From contig NZ_JAHXRL010000003.1 in NCBI RefSeq assembly GCF_019392245.1, forward strand, positions 186,001 to 250,000: 64,000 nucleotides of DNA. The letters run 5' to 3'. The position numbers were made by a program, and so were the translations under genes. How positions within the stretch are numbered: the first letter of the stretch is position 1; each line of letters opens with the position of its first letter. The notes beneath the pieces were generated by a model. It saw nothing but the letters and a program-made list of their open reading frames with translations. It was not told where the DNA came from and did not search any database. Below, one piece after another: positions 19,250 through 28,639 of this stretch. This DNA comes from Sulfitobacter sp. CW3. Lineage in GTDB: Bacteria > Pseudomonadota > Alphaproteobacteria > Rhodobacterales > Rhodobacteraceae.

Positions 19250-19422
19250 GCAATTGCCGTTTGGTCGAGGCTGTTTTTTAGGCATATAGCCTTGACGCGC
19301 TGGCATAAATTCGCCCAAACTCAGAACCACTAATGGGATCAATCCATTAAAATGGCCTCCGACCCAAAAAAGGTGTCGGATAAACCGCCCATGAACGTGG
19401 CGGAATTCAGGAAGAGGTAACT

Positions 19423-20439
19423 ATGAATAAATCCGTATTTTTCGGTGCGCTGACAGTTGCTGGCGTTCTCGCCGGTGCGTCTGCTGCCGCAACACTTGAC
19501 GACGTGAAAGCGCGCGGCAAGCTGAACTGTGGTGTAACAACTGGTCTCGTCGGCTTTGCCGCACCAAACGCCAATGGCGAATGGGAAGGTTTTGACGTTG
19601 CGGTATGTCGCGCTGTCGCAGCCGCCGTTTTCGGTGATCCAACAGCCGTTGAATTCATTCCTACAACCGGCAAAACACGCTTTACTGCGCTTGCCTCGGG
19701 CGAGATCGACTTTCTCGCGCGTAACACAACATGGACGTTCTCCCGCGATGTCGACCTGAAGTTCGACTTCATCGGTGTGAACTACTATGACGGCCAAGGC
19801 TTCATGGTTCCAAAATCCTTGGGCGTTTCTTCCGCCAAGGATCTGGATGGCGCGACTGTCTGCATTCAGACCGGTACAACAACCGAACTGAACCTTGCTG
19901 ACTTCTTCCGCTCCAACAACATCTCGTATGAGCCCGTGCCAATCGAGACAAACGCCGAAGGCCAGCAGCAGTACCTTGCCGGTGCATGTGACACCTACAC
20001 AACTGACGCATCCGGCCTGGCATCTACACGTGCCACATTCGAGACACCTGGCGACCACATCATCCTGCCAGAAATCATCTCGAAAGAGCCGTTGGGCCCG
20101 CTGGTTCGTCACGGCGACAACGACTGGGGCGACGTAACACGTTGGGTTCTGTACGCTCTGATCGCAGCTGAAGAACTGGGTGTTACATCGGCAAACGTCG
20201 AAGAAATGTCCATGAACACAACCAACCCCGAAGTTGCCCGTCTGTTGGGTTCCGAAGGTACGTTGGGTGAAATGCTGGGTCTGGACGCCGCATGGGCCAA
20301 GAACGCAATCGCGTCTCAAGGCAACTACGGTGAAATCTTTGCCAAGAACATCGGCGAAGAAACACCAATCGGTCTGGCCCGTGGCCTGAACGCTCAGTGG
20401 ACAGATGGCGGCCTGATGTACGCGCCTCCTTTCCGCTAA
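19423..20439 (+). CDS. bztA: amino acid ABC transporter, periplasmic binding protein (BztA/AapJ)
   Basis: 338-aa solute-binding protein. The signal peptide (MNKSVFFGALTVAGVLAGASAAA) is followed by TLDDVKARGKLNCGVTTGLVGF, typical of the general L-amino acid or Glu/Gln/Asp/Asn receptors AapJ and BztA. Start preceded by GAAGAGG. Codon use here is biased towards ACA and CTG-rich codons as in highly expressed genes. A hairpin separates it from the permease genes. Confidence 0.93.
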   Translation: MNKSVFFGALTVAGVLAGASAAATLDDVKARGKLNCGVTTGLVGFAAPNANGEWEGFDVAVCRAVAAAVFGDPTAVEFIPTTGKTRFTALASGEIDFLARNTTWTFSRDVDLKFDFIGVNYYDGQGFMVPKSLGVSSAKDLDGATVCIQTGTTTELNLADFFRSNNISYEPVPIETNAEGQQQYLAGACDTYTTDASGLASTRATFETPGDHIILPEIISKEPLGPLVRHGDNDWGDVTRWVLYALIAAEELGVTSANVEEMSMNTTNPEVARLLGSEGTLGEMLGLDAAWAKNAIASQGNYGEIFAKNIGEETPIGLARGLNAQWTDGGLMYAPPFR

Positions 20440-20449
20440 GAACTTTGTC

Positions 20450-20477
20450 AAAGGGCGTGGATTTTTCCACGCCCTTT
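20450..20477 (+). terminator. stem-loop between bztA and bztB
   Basis: AAAGGGCGTGG, loop ATTTTT, CCACGCCCTTT: 11-bp perfect stem. With little T-tract after it, it looks like a 3' stabiliser or partial terminator giving excess binding protein over permease, as in many ABC operons. Confidence 0.75.
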
Positions 20478-20560
20478 GCGCCTTCCAAGACAAAAAAACA
20501 AAACCGGCCAGCGATATCGAATGATGCGCATGAATGGATCCGGAACACAGGGATAATCTG

Positions 20561-21775
20561 ATGACGACAATGTCCGACCCTCAACAGGGCTCGTTCCGGC
20601 TGTCGATGTTGCTAAACGACACCCGCTATAGATCCTACACATTCCAATTTATTGCTTTGATGCTGTTGATTGCGTTGATGGCCTTTTTGGGTGTCAATCT
20701 GATGCGCAACCTCGCCGAAGCAGGCCTGAATATCTCGTATGATTTCTTGGGCGTTCCGGCGGGTTACGACATCAACCAAACGTTGATCGACTATAACAGC
20801 CAATCGTCGAACCTGCGGGCGGCAATGGTTGGCATCATCAACACGTTGCTGGTTGCGTTTCTGGCCTGTCTGACGGCGACTGTGATCGGCGTGATCGCCG
20901 GCGTTGCGCGCCTGTCGCAAAACTGGCTCGTATCCAAGCTGATGTCCGTTTACGTCGAGATTTTTCGCAACATCCCCGTGCTGATCTGGATCTTGATGAT
21001 CTATACGTTGATGACGGCGGTCCTGCCTGCGCCCAACGCGTTCCGCGGTGACAATGCTACGTCCAGCATGTTGTTTGATGCCTTCGCCTTTACCAACCGT
21101 GGGGTCTATATCCCTGCGCCAGTTTGGGGCCCGGGATCGATGATGGTCGTTGCGACCTTCCTTTTGTCGATTGTTGCGGTGTTTTTCTACCGTCGCTATG
21201 CCGTCAAACTATTGTTTGAAACCGGTAAGCTGTTGCCGACAGGCTGGCCGACACTGGCGATCCTGATCGTACCTACCATTTTGATGTTCTTCGTGATGGG
21301 GAGCCCGGTTGGGTTGGACCTGCCCGAGCTTAAAGGCTTTAACTTTCGCGGCGGTATCCAAATTGGCGCACCGTTGATCGCACTTTGGCTGGCGTTGTCG
21401 GTTTATACAGGTGCCTTTATTGCGGAAAACGTGCGGGCAGGGATTCAAGCAATTCCAAAAGGCCAAACCGAGGCTGCTGCATCGCTGGGCCTGCGCCCCA
21501 AGCGTGTAATGAACTTGGTTATCTTGCCACAAGCGTTGCGCGTGATCATCCCGCCGCTGATTTCACAATATCTGAACATCACCAAAAACTCGTCTCTTGC
21601 GATTGCTGTTGGCTATGCTGATATCACGGCGACGCTGGGCGGGATCACCTTGAACCAGACGGGCCGCGCCATCGAGTGTGTGCTGTTGCTGATGCTGTTC
21701 TATCTCACGATCTCTCTTTCGATCTCGGCGATCATGAACGTCTACAATAACAACGTCAGCCTGAAGGAGCGGTAA
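20561..21775 (+). CDS. bztB: amino acid ABC transporter permease (BztB/AapQ)
   Basis: 404-aa inner-membrane permease. It is longer than typical HisM-type permeases because of an insertion between the first helices, as in the Aap/Bzt family. The cytoplasmic EAA loop is GQTEAAASLGLRPKRVMNLVILPQ near residue 300. ATG 20561 has AGGGAT upstream; 20534 and 20570 are alternatives. Confidence 0.92.
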   Translation: MTTMSDPQQGSFRLSMLLNDTRYRSYTFQFIALMLLIALMAFLGVNLMRNLAEAGLNISYDFLGVPAGYDINQTLIDYNSQSSNLRAAMVGIINTLLVAFLACLTATVIGVIAGVARLSQNWLVSKLMSVYVEIFRNIPVLIWILMIYTLMTAVLPAPNAFRGDNATSSMLFDAFAFTNRGVYIPAPVWGPGSMMVVATFLLSIVAVFFYRRYAVKLLFETGKLLPTGWPTLAILIVPTILMFFVMGSPVGLDLPELKGFNFRGGIQIGAPLIALWLALSVYTGAFIAENVRAGIQAIPKGQTEAAASLGLRPKRVMNLVILPQALRVIIPPLISQYLNITKNSSLAIAVGYADITATLGGITLNQTGRAIECVLLLMLFYLTISLSISAIMNVYNNNVSLKER

Positions 21776-21776
21776 T

Positions 21777-23072
21777 ATGTCAGATACACATGCCCAAACC
21801 GTTACCTATGTCCGCGATACGATGCTGCCTCAGGCTGCACCGCCATCGACGGCACAAGGCCCGGTCAAATGGCTCCGCGAAAGCCTTTTTTCGTCGATCC
21901 CGTACACGATCCTGACCATCGCAGCGCTTTACGTGATCTACGTGCTGCTTTCCGGTTTCCTACCTTGGTTGCTGGGCGGCGTCTGGACGACGGCCAACAT
22001 CCGTGAATGCCGCGAAGTGTTGGACGGCGGGGCGGGGGGCTGTTTCTCGGTTCTGTCCGAGCGTTGGAACCAGCTGTTGTTCGGTATTTCATACCCCCAA
22101 GACGGGTATTGGCGCCCGACATTGGCCTTTGTGCTGCTCTTCGTTGCGGTCGCTCCGGTCTTGTTTTCGTCGCTGCCGCGCCAGTTGCTGATCGTGACCG
22201 CGCTGTACCCTTTCATCGCCTTTTGGTTGATCTGGGGTGGTTCGCTATTGGTGCCGCTTTCGGCGTTGGCCAGCATTGGCATCGGCTATTTCGTCTATAG
22301 CAAACTGGTAAAGACAAGCTTTGCAGCCGGATTGGCGGGTGGCGTCGTTGCCGCAGCGGTGATCTGGTTTGTCTTAAGCTTCATCACACCCAGTTTGTCA
22401 GGCGTTCTTGCGCTTGAGGAAGTGGTTTCGCGGAACATGGGTGGCTTTATGCTGAACATGATCCTCGGGGTGATCTGCGTGTCCCTATCGCTGCCTTTGG
22501 GTATCGTGCTGGCGCTTGGCCGCCAGTCGAGCCTGCCAATCATCAAGATGATCTGCGTGGTCTTTATCGAATTCATCCGCGGCGTGCCGTTGATCACCTT
22601 GCTGTTCGTGGCGAACGTGGTCCTGGCGTATTTCTTGCCGCCGGGAACAAGCTTTGACCTGATCTTGCGCGTGATCATCATGATCACAATGTTCGCATCA
22701 GCCTATATCGCCGAAGTTATCCGTGGCGGTCTGGCAGCGTTGCCGCGCGGCCAGTACGAGGGTGCCGAAAGCCTTGGCCTTGATTACGCACAATCCATGC
22801 GTTTGATCATCCTGCCTCAGGCGTTGAAGATCTCGATCCCGGGTATCGTTAACGTCGCCGTGGGTCTGTTCAAAGACACCACGCTGGTATCGATCATTTC
22901 GATGTTTGATCTGGTGGGCATGATCCGTGGTCCGATCCTCGCCTCGACGGATTGGAACGGCGTTTATTGGGAATTGTGGGGCTTTGCCGCCCTTCTGTTC
23001 TTCATCGTTTGCTACGGCATCTCGCAATATTCACAATGGCTGGAACGTCAACTCCAGACCGACCACCATTAA
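21777..23072 (+). CDS. bztC: amino acid ABC transporter permease (BztC/AapM)
   Basis: 431-aa second permease, partner of BztB. Multiple membrane segments; the EAA loop GQYEGAESLGLDYAQSMRLI lies near residue 325. The start is 1 nt after the bztB stop, so the two are translationally coupled. A soluble 35-residue N-terminus precedes the first helix. Confidence 0.92.
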   Translation: MSDTHAQTVTYVRDTMLPQAAPPSTAQGPVKWLRESLFSSIPYTILTIAALYVIYVLLSGFLPWLLGGVWTTANIRECREVLDGGAGGCFSVLSERWNQLLFGISYPQDGYWRPTLAFVLLFVAVAPVLFSSLPRQLLIVTALYPFIAFWLIWGGSLLVPLSALASIGIGYFVYSKLVKTSFAAGLAGGVVAAAVIWFVLSFITPSLSGVLALEEVVSRNMGGFMLNMILGVICVSLSLPLGIVLALGRQSSLPIIKMICVVFIEFIRGVPLITLLFVANVVLAYFLPPGTSFDLILRVIIMITMFASAYIAEVIRGGLAALPRGQYEGAESLGLDYAQSMRLIILPQALKISIPGIVNVAVGLFKDTTLVSIISMFDLVGMIRGPILASTDWNGVYWELWGFAALLFFIVCYGISQYSQWLERQLQTDHH

Positions 23073-23087
23073 GGAAAGGCTGTTATT

Positions 23088-23858
23088 ATGGCTGAACAAG
23101 CAAAAGCACTACAGGTCTCGGACGAGGTCGCCATTAGCATTCAAGGCATGAACAAGTGGTACGGCACTTTTCACGTGTTGCGCGATATTGATCTGACCGT
23201 TTACCGTGGCGAACGTATCGTGATTGCCGGCCCGTCCGGGTCGGGTAAATCGACGCTGATCCGTTGCATCAACGCATTGGAAGAGCACCAAAAAGGCCGC
23301 ATCGAAGTGGATGGTACGGTCTTGTCTTCTGATGTGAAAAACATCGACAAGATCCGGTCAGAGGTTGGCATGTGTTTCCAGCACTTCAACCTGTTCCCGC
23401 ATCTGACGATCCTTGAAAACTGCACGCTGGCCCCGATCTGGGTGCGTAAAACCCCCAAGAAAGAAGCCGAAGAAATCGCGATGCATTTCCTTGAGAAGGT
23501 TAAGATTCCGGATCAAGCGGACAAGTATCCCGGCCAGTTGTCCGGTGGCCAGCAGCAGCGTGTGGCGATTGCGCGCAGCTTGTGTATGCGCCCGCGCATC
23601 ATGCTGTTTGATGAACCAACATCCGCGCTTGACCCCGAGATGATCAAAGAAGTCTTGGACACCATGGTCGAGCTTGCCGAAGAAGGCATGACCATGCTTT
23701 GCGTGACCCACGAGATGGGTTTTGCCCGTCAGGTCGCCAACCGCGTGATCTTTATGGATGAGGGTCAGATTGTTGAGCAGAACGAACCTGAAGAGTTCTT
23801 TAACAATCCACAAAGCCCACGGACCAAGCTGTTCCTCAGCCAGATCTTGGGTCACTAG
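23088..23858 (+). CDS. bztD: amino acid ABC transporter ATP-binding protein (BztD/AapP)
   Basis: 256-aa ATPase energising the BztBC permease. Walker [10 protein letters not shown] at residues 48-56, ABC signature LSGGQQQR, Walker [15 protein letters not shown], and the H-loop VTHEMGFA. The start follows AAGGAAAGG. Last gene of the importer operon; the next gene is convergent. Confidence 0.95.
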   Translation: MAEQAKALQVSDEVAISIQGMNKWYGTFHVLRDIDLTVYRGERIVIAGPSGSGKSTLIRCINALEEHQKGRIEVDGTVLSSDVKNIDKIRSEVGMCFQHFNLFPHLTILENCTLAPIWVRKTPKKEAEEIAMHFLEKVKIPDQADKYPGQLSGGQQQRVAIARSLCMRPRIMLFDEPTSALDPEMIKEVLDTMVELAEEGMTMLCVTHEMGFARQVANRVIFMDEGQIVEQNEPEEFFNNPQSPRTKLFLSQILGH

Positions 23859-23888
23859 AAATACCAGTGGGGCGGGGGAAACCTCGCC

Positions 23889-24386
23889 TTACTGCGACGC
23901 GGGTAAATCGCGGGGCACGACCATCTGGATCATCTTGCCCGTCCGCCATTTGACGTCCGCCCAATCCTTAACATCAAACGTCGCAACAAGCGTTGCACCC
24001 GTGGGATAGTGATCGATCCCGCCGTTCGTCGGCATTTCGATGATCATTTCGGCCATGATCCCGATGCCCGGATTATGGCCGACGATCAAAACCGTATCAC
24101 CCGACGCTTCCCGCAGCTTGGCCAAGATACGCTCTGCTTCTGCAAGATACAGATCGCGCGTAAAATGCACCTCAGCGCCGGGGGCAAGCGCCAGACCATC
24201 CAACGTCTCGGCTGCACGTGTGGCGGTCGAACATAACACGGTATCGGGTGCTATCTCTTGCTGCCTGAGCCAATCACCAAGCGCTGTGGCACTGGTGCGG
24301 CCGCGTGTATTTAGCGGGCGATCATGGTCGGATGTCGCCCCCGACCAATCCGACTTTGCATGCCGCATCAGGACCAGACGTTTCAT
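23889..24386 (-). CDS. SixA-like histidine phosphatase
   Basis: 165-aa member of the phosphoglycerate mutase-like superfamily. The RHG-type motif is LVLMRHAKSDWS near the N-terminus; the partner arginine lies in PLNTRGR and the second His in LIVGHNPG. These are SixA phosphohistidine phosphatase signatures. ATG 24386 is placed directly at the motif, 1 nt after the argB stop. Target phosphoprotein unknown. Confidence 0.85.
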   Translation of the reverse strand: MKRLVLMRHAKSDWSGATSDHDRPLNTRGRTSATALGDWLRQQEIAPDTVLCSTATRAAETLDGLALAPGAEVHFTRDLYLAEAERILAKLREASGDTVLIVGHNPGIGIMAEMIIEMPTNGGIDHYPTGATLVATFDVKDWADVKWRTGKMIQMVVPRDLPASQ

Positions 24387-24387
24387 C

Positions 24388-25251
24388 TTAACCCTTGCGG
24401 ATGATGCTGCCGGCACCGTGTTCGGTAAAGAGTTCCAGCAAACACGCGTTGGGGGCACGGCCATCAAGGATGACGGCGGCGCGTACGCCCCCTTCAATCG
24501 CGTTCAGGGCCGTTTCTGTCTTGGGGATCATACCGCCTGCAATGGTGCCGTCCGCGATCATCTCGCGAATTTGGGCCGCCGTCAGTTCGGTCAGAACCTC
24601 GCCATCGGCATTCTTGACACCTGCGACATCTGTCAACAGCAGCAGGCGATCCGCCTTAAGCGCCGCAGCAATGGCACCGGCTGCAGTGTCGCCATTGATG
24701 TTAAATGTCTCGCCGTTACGGCCCATACCCAAGGGCGCAATGACCGGAATAATGCCCTTGTCCGCCAGATCACGCAGAAGGCGGGGGTTAACCTCTGTAG
24801 GGGCCCCAACGAGGCCCAATTCGGGGTCTTCCTGGTCGCAGATGATCAATCCGCTGTCCTTGCCTGACACGCCTACACAGCGCCCGCCTTGGGCTGTTAT
24901 GGCCTGTACGATACGTGCGTTGACGAGGCCGGACAAAACCATCTCGACGACTTCCATGGTCGCAGCATCGGTCACACGTTTGCCGTTAATAAATTCAGAC
25001 TTGATATCAAGCCGCTTGAGCATGCTGTTGATCATCGGGCCACCGCCATGAATGATCACAGGGTTCACCCCTACCTGACGCATCAGGGCGACATCGCGCG
25101 CGAATTCTTCCATCGCTTCGTCGCTGCCCATGGCATGGCCGCCCAGCTTGATAACCACCGTGGCGTCGGCATAACGTTGAAGATAGGGCAAAGCCTGGCT
25201 AAGGGTTTGCGCTGTGGCGATCCAGTCGCGGTTCATCTCTTGTTTTCTCAT
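24388..25251 (-). CDS. argB: acetylglutamate kinase
   Basis: 287-aa ArgB, second step of arginine biosynthesis (N-acetylglutamate to its 5-phosphate). Features: [11 protein letters not shown] (phosphate loop), VIIHGGGP, and [17 protein letters not shown], the C-terminal motif. Start candidates are 25251 and 25236 ([10 protein letters not shown]); I choose 25251 because TTAGG lies about 8 nt upstream. The frame is open further upstream without family similarity. Confidence 0.95.
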   Translation of the reverse strand: MRKQEMNRDWIATAQTLSQALPYLQRYADATVVIKLGGHAMGSDEAMEEFARDVALMRQVGVNPVIIHGGGPMINSMLKRLDIKSEFINGKRVTDAATMEVVEMVLSGLVNARIVQAITAQGGRCVGVSGKDSGLIICDQEDPELGLVGAPTEVNPRLLRDLADKGIIPVIAPLGMGRNGETFNINGDTAAGAIAAALKADRLLLLTDVAGVKNADGEVLTELTAAQIREMIADGTIAGGMIPKTETALNAIEGGVRAAVILDGRAPNACLLELFTEHGAGSIIRKG

Positions 25252-25280
25252 TCTATGCCTAAGGTACCCAAGGGTGTCTT

Positions 25281-25931
25281 CTACTTTAACGTGCTGATAA
25301 TCGCACGCAATGTGGGAATTCCCCAACCCTTTTCCGACGATGTCACGACGATTTCCGGATAGGCAGCGGGGTGTTTGGCGAGCGCAGCACGTACCTGATC
25401 AAGTATCTTGGCGCGCTCGGCTTCTTTCACTTTGTCAGCTTTGGTCAAAACGCATTGAAAGGTCACAGCGGAACTGTCCAACAGCGACATGATTTCATCA
25501 TCTACTTTTTTGACCCCGTGGCGGGCATCGATCAAAACAAACGCCCGGCGCAGGGTTTGGCGGCCAGATAGATATTGTTTCAGCAAACGCTGCCATTTCT
25601 CGACCACAGGAAGGGGCGCATTCGCATAGCCATAGCCCGGCAAATCGACGAGGTAATGATCGTCGCCTGCGGTGAAAAAGTTAATTTCCTGAGTCCGCCC
25701 CGGTGTGTTCGAGGCACGCGCCAGTGCCTTCATCCCTGTCAACGCATTGATCAAGGTTGATTTACCCACGTTCGACCGCCCGGCAAAGCAGACCTCCATC
25801 CGGTCGGCGGGGGGCAAGCCGTCCATAGCGACGACACCTTTCACGAACTCGGTCTCGCCGGCGAACAACAGTCGGCCCTTTTCTGCGGTCAACGCATCGG
25901 GTTCTTCTGCGATATTAAATTGGATTTGCAT
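25281..25931 (-). CDS. engB: ribosome biogenesis GTP-binding protein YihA/YsxC/EngB
   Basis: 216-aa GTPase for late 50S assembly. G1 [10 protein letters not shown]3 DLPGYGYA, G4 TKADKV and the switch segment [12 protein letters not shown] are all in place. The start codon shares its first base with the stop of the upstream MOSC gene (25931), implying coupling. Confidence 0.96.
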   Translation of the reverse strand: MQIQFNIAEEPDALTAEKGRLLFAGETEFVKGVVAMDGLPPADRMEVCFAGRSNVGKSTLINALTGMKALARASNTPGRTQEINFFTAGDDHYLVDLPGYGYANAPLPVVEKWQRLLKQYLSGRQTLRRAFVLIDARHGVKKVDDEIMSLLDSSAVTFQCVLTKADKVKEAERAKILDQVRAALAKHPAAYPEIVVTSSEKGWGIPTLRAIISTLK

Positions 25932-26683
25932 CAGATTACCTCTGCTTTTGTGCCAAGCGCGATATCGCCTGATTTGATGACCTCAGCATAGACGCCAAAA
26001 TTCTGATGTCCAAATGCGCTGTTCAAGATATCCAGCGTTGCTGTGTCGCGTTCGCCCGTTATCGGGTTCGTGTTGGTGACTGGGCATCGCTTGATGGACT
26101 CACAGATGCGCAATACGGCATCCCCGATTTTGACATCGCGACCGATCCAGCCGAATTCGGCCCAGGCTGCGATGTCATCCAACCAGATATTTCCGCGCCA
26201 CCGTTCTTTGGTGATCTCAACCCCCAAAGCATCCGCAACAGCGTGATGCGAGGCGGTTTTCATGATCGAGATCGACGGATAGGCGCTGTCGGTCATGCCG
26301 CGGTCTGGCACCGCAACGATGGCCGTCGGTGCCGCACGGCTGGCGGGGCAAAGCGGGGCAACCCAGTCCAAGAAACGCGCCACGTCGGCAGCAACATCGG
26401 GCTGGATGGTCAACGGGGCAAGATCCTGATGCGTCAACGTAACTGCCCGTTCGGACGCGTCCAGCGTGGCCCAGATACCGACAAGGCCGGGGGTACGTGA
26501 CCCGATCATAAAGTTGTGGCAGCTCGCCCATGCGGGTTGGTCTGCATCAAACTTGGTCGCCTCGTGGGTCACGGCCCAGACCCGATCCCACGGCATGGTC
26601 TGGCCCTGGGTCAGGTGCACCCGTTCAATTGCCTCGCGCCCATGGCTTTTTATCGGGTGCCGGTAAAGGGCGCGGACCTGCAT
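25931..26683 (-). CDS. MOSC domain-containing protein
   Basis: 250-aa protein. The N-terminal beta-barrel MOSC_N-like part begins VRALYRHPIKSHGREAIERV, and the MOSC domain holds the single conserved Cys in CESIKRCPVTNTNPITGE. Related proteins (YcbX, mARC) bear a molybdenum cofactor coordinated by that Cys. The substrate is unknown. It overlaps yidC and engB by one base at each end, as in other Rhodobacteraceae. Confidence 0.88.
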   Translation of the reverse strand: MQVRALYRHPIKSHGREAIERVHLTQGQTMPWDRVWAVTHEATKFDADQPAWASCHNFMIGSRTPGLVGIWATLDASERAVTLTHQDLAPLTIQPDVAADVARFLDWVAPLCPASRAAPTAIVAVPDRGMTDSAYPSISIMKTASHHAVADALGVEITKERWRGNIWLDDIAAWAEFGWIGRDVKIGDAVLRICESIKRCPVTNTNPITGERDTATLDILNSAFGHQNFGVYAEVIKSGDIALGTKAEVI

Positions 26684-28524
26684 TACTTTTTGCCTTTGGA
26701 CGGCGCCTTAGAATCGTTGGCAGCTGCCTTGTTTTTGCGTTTCAGCCCGCTTGTGATGTTCCCAAGCAGATCCGGTTTATACCCTTGGCTGCGCATGATC
26801 AGGTACTGCTGCGTAAAGGTGATGGTGTTGTTCGCGATCCAGTAGACGACCAGACCCGACGCAAAACCACCAAGCATGAACATGAATACCCATGGCATCC
26901 AGGCAAAAATCATCTGTTGGGTTGGGTCTGTGGGGGCCGGGTTCAGCTTTTGCTGAAGGAACATCGAGATACCCAAGAGCAGCGGCAAAATACCGATAAA
27001 GACCAATGCCATGACCGAACCCGCATCGGGTGACGCCCAAGGCAGCAAACCGTAGAAGTTGAAGATCGACGTCGGATCGGGGGCGCTAAGATCTTGGAAC
27101 GGACCAAAGAAAGGTGCGTGGCGCAGCTCGAGTGTGACAAAGATCACCTTGTATAGCGAGAAAAAGATCGGGATCTGCATCACGATGGGCAAACAGCCCG
27201 CGGCCGGGTTCACCTTTTCACGCTTGTACAGTTCCATCATGCCTTGCTGAAGCTTTTGACGGTCTTCGCCGGCGTCTTTCTTCAGTTTTTCCATCTGCGG
27301 CTGAAGCTCTTTCATCTTCGCCATCGAGACATATGATTTATAGGCAAGCGGGAACAACAACGCCTTGATCAGCAGGGTAAGTCCGATGATCGCAATGCCC
27401 ATGTTCCCGATCAGCAGGTTCAAGTGGTGCAGGACCCAGAAAATTGGTTTGGTCAGGAAGAAGAACCAGCCCCAATCGATCGAGTCGATGAACTTGTAGA
27501 CGCCCTTTGCTTCATACTCGCGCAGAATTTCCCATTCCTTGGCACCGGCAAACAATTGGGTGGTTACGGTCGCGGTCGTACCCGATGCAATCGTTTGGGT
27601 CGGCAACACGGCCTCGGTTTGGAAGATTTCGGTGTTAGGCAGATATTTCACGGTCAGACGAGACGCTTGCGCAGGGTCCGGAATAAGGTTGGTCATGAAA
27701 TAGTGGCCGGTGAAACCGATCCAGCCGTTCGTGACGCCGTCGATGCGTTCGGATGGGACACCATTAATCGGGTCAAGATCAGGGATGTCGTCCCAACCGG
27801 TTTCAAGGAGTTCACCATTGTTCATGGCGACCATACCCTCGTGAAGAATAAAGAAGTTTTGTGCGTCAGACGGAATACCGTGCCGGGCAATGATCCCGTA
27901 AGGTGCCATCGTAACGGATGTTTCGGATGTGTTTTCAACGGATTGTTCGATGTTAAACATGTAGTTTTCATCGATGGAGATAACCCGAGAAAAGATCTGG
28001 CCTGCGCCATTGTCCCACGCCATCGTCACAGGGGTGTCGACGGTAAGGGTTTCACCTTCGATCAACGACCAAAGAGTGTTGGGGCCTGGTACCTGTTCAG
28101 GGGCGATACCCGCGCCAGCAGCCCAGCCATAAAGCGCGTAATATGCATCTTCAGTGCCGGCGGGCGACAAGAGCGTCACGATCGGTGCATCGTCGTCAAT
28201 TGTGGTCCGGTAGTCCTTGAGCATCAAGTCGTCGACCCGGCCACCCAAAAGCGAGATAGATCCCGTCAGGCGTCCCGTTTCGACAGGAATGCGTGGCGCT
28301 TGTTCAAGGGCATCCGCGCGGGTTTCGGCGGGATTGGGGGACGTTGCCGTATCGGTGCCGGTTGGAACCGTCGCGATTGGCGCGGTTGCGTCCGCCGCGG
28401 TTATCGACGTGGGTTGGTCAACGGTGGGGGCGGTTTCCGGAGGTGGAAACATCACAAACCACCCAAGAATCACTATGAAACTGAGAACCGTCGCTATAAT
28501 GAGATTCTTGTTCTGATCGTCCAT
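26683..28524 (-). CDS. yidC: membrane protein insertase YidC
   Basis: 613-aa inner-membrane insertase. N-terminal helix (NLIIATVLSFIVILGWFVMF), a Pro/Thr/Ala-rich linker, a large periplasmic domain (about 60-365), then the conserved 60KD_IMP core with five membrane segments including PLAYKSYVSMAKMKELQPQ and NPAAGCLPIVMQIP. The lysine-rich C-terminus (SKAPSKGKK) is typical for ribosome contact. Confidence 0.96.
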   Translation of the reverse strand: MDDQNKNLIIATVLSFIVILGWFVMFPPPETAPTVDQPTSITAADATAPIATVPTGTDTATSPNPAETRADALEQAPRIPVETGRLTGSISLLGGRVDDLMLKDYRTTIDDDAPIVTLLSPAGTEDAYYALYGWAAGAGIAPEQVPGPNTLWSLIEGETLTVDTPVTMAWDNGAGQIFSRVISIDENYMFNIEQSVENTSETSVTMAPYGIIARHGIPSDAQNFFILHEGMVAMNNGELLETGWDDIPDLDPINGVPSERIDGVTNGWIGFTGHYFMTNLIPDPAQASRLTVKYLPNTEIFQTEAVLPTQTIASGTTATVTTQLFAGAKEWEILREYEAKGVYKFIDSIDWGWFFFLTKPIFWVLHHLNLLIGNMGIAIIGLTLLIKALLFPLAYKSYVSMAKMKELQPQMEKLKKDAGEDRQKLQQGMMELYKREKVNPAAGCLPIVMQIPIFFSLYKVIFVTLELRHAPFFGPFQDLSAPDPTSIFNFYGLLPWASPDAGSVMALVFIGILPLLLGISMFLQQKLNPAPTDPTQQMIFAWMPWVFMFMLGGFASGLVVYWIANNTITFTQQYLIMRSQGYKPDLLGNITSGLKRKNKAAANDSKAPSKGKK

Positions 28525-28639
28525 ATGACCGCCACCTGATGTCTATAATATCAGCGTGGGTTCAACAGAGTGCAGCGCCAAAGGTCAAGCGGATTCGGCC
28601 TTGCGCCTGTAGTATTGGGGTTGGTTTTCTGCTGCGGAA

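Noticed and set aside
19339..20493. 384-aa minus-strand frame opposite bztA
   Set aside because: Shadow of the binding-protein gene; very high Cys content and no recognisable domain.
23871..23888. Terminator between bztD and the SixA-like gene
   Set aside because: The GGCGGGG...CCTCGCC stem is short, bulged and lacks a T-tract on either strand.
24040..24867. 275-aa plus-strand frame opposite the SixA-like gene and argB
   Set aside because: Overlaps two well-supported minus-strand genes and contains no motif.
27424..28539. 371-aa plus-strand frame opposite yidC
   Set aside because: Antisense to a clear yidC; composition rich in Gly, Arg and Val without family features.
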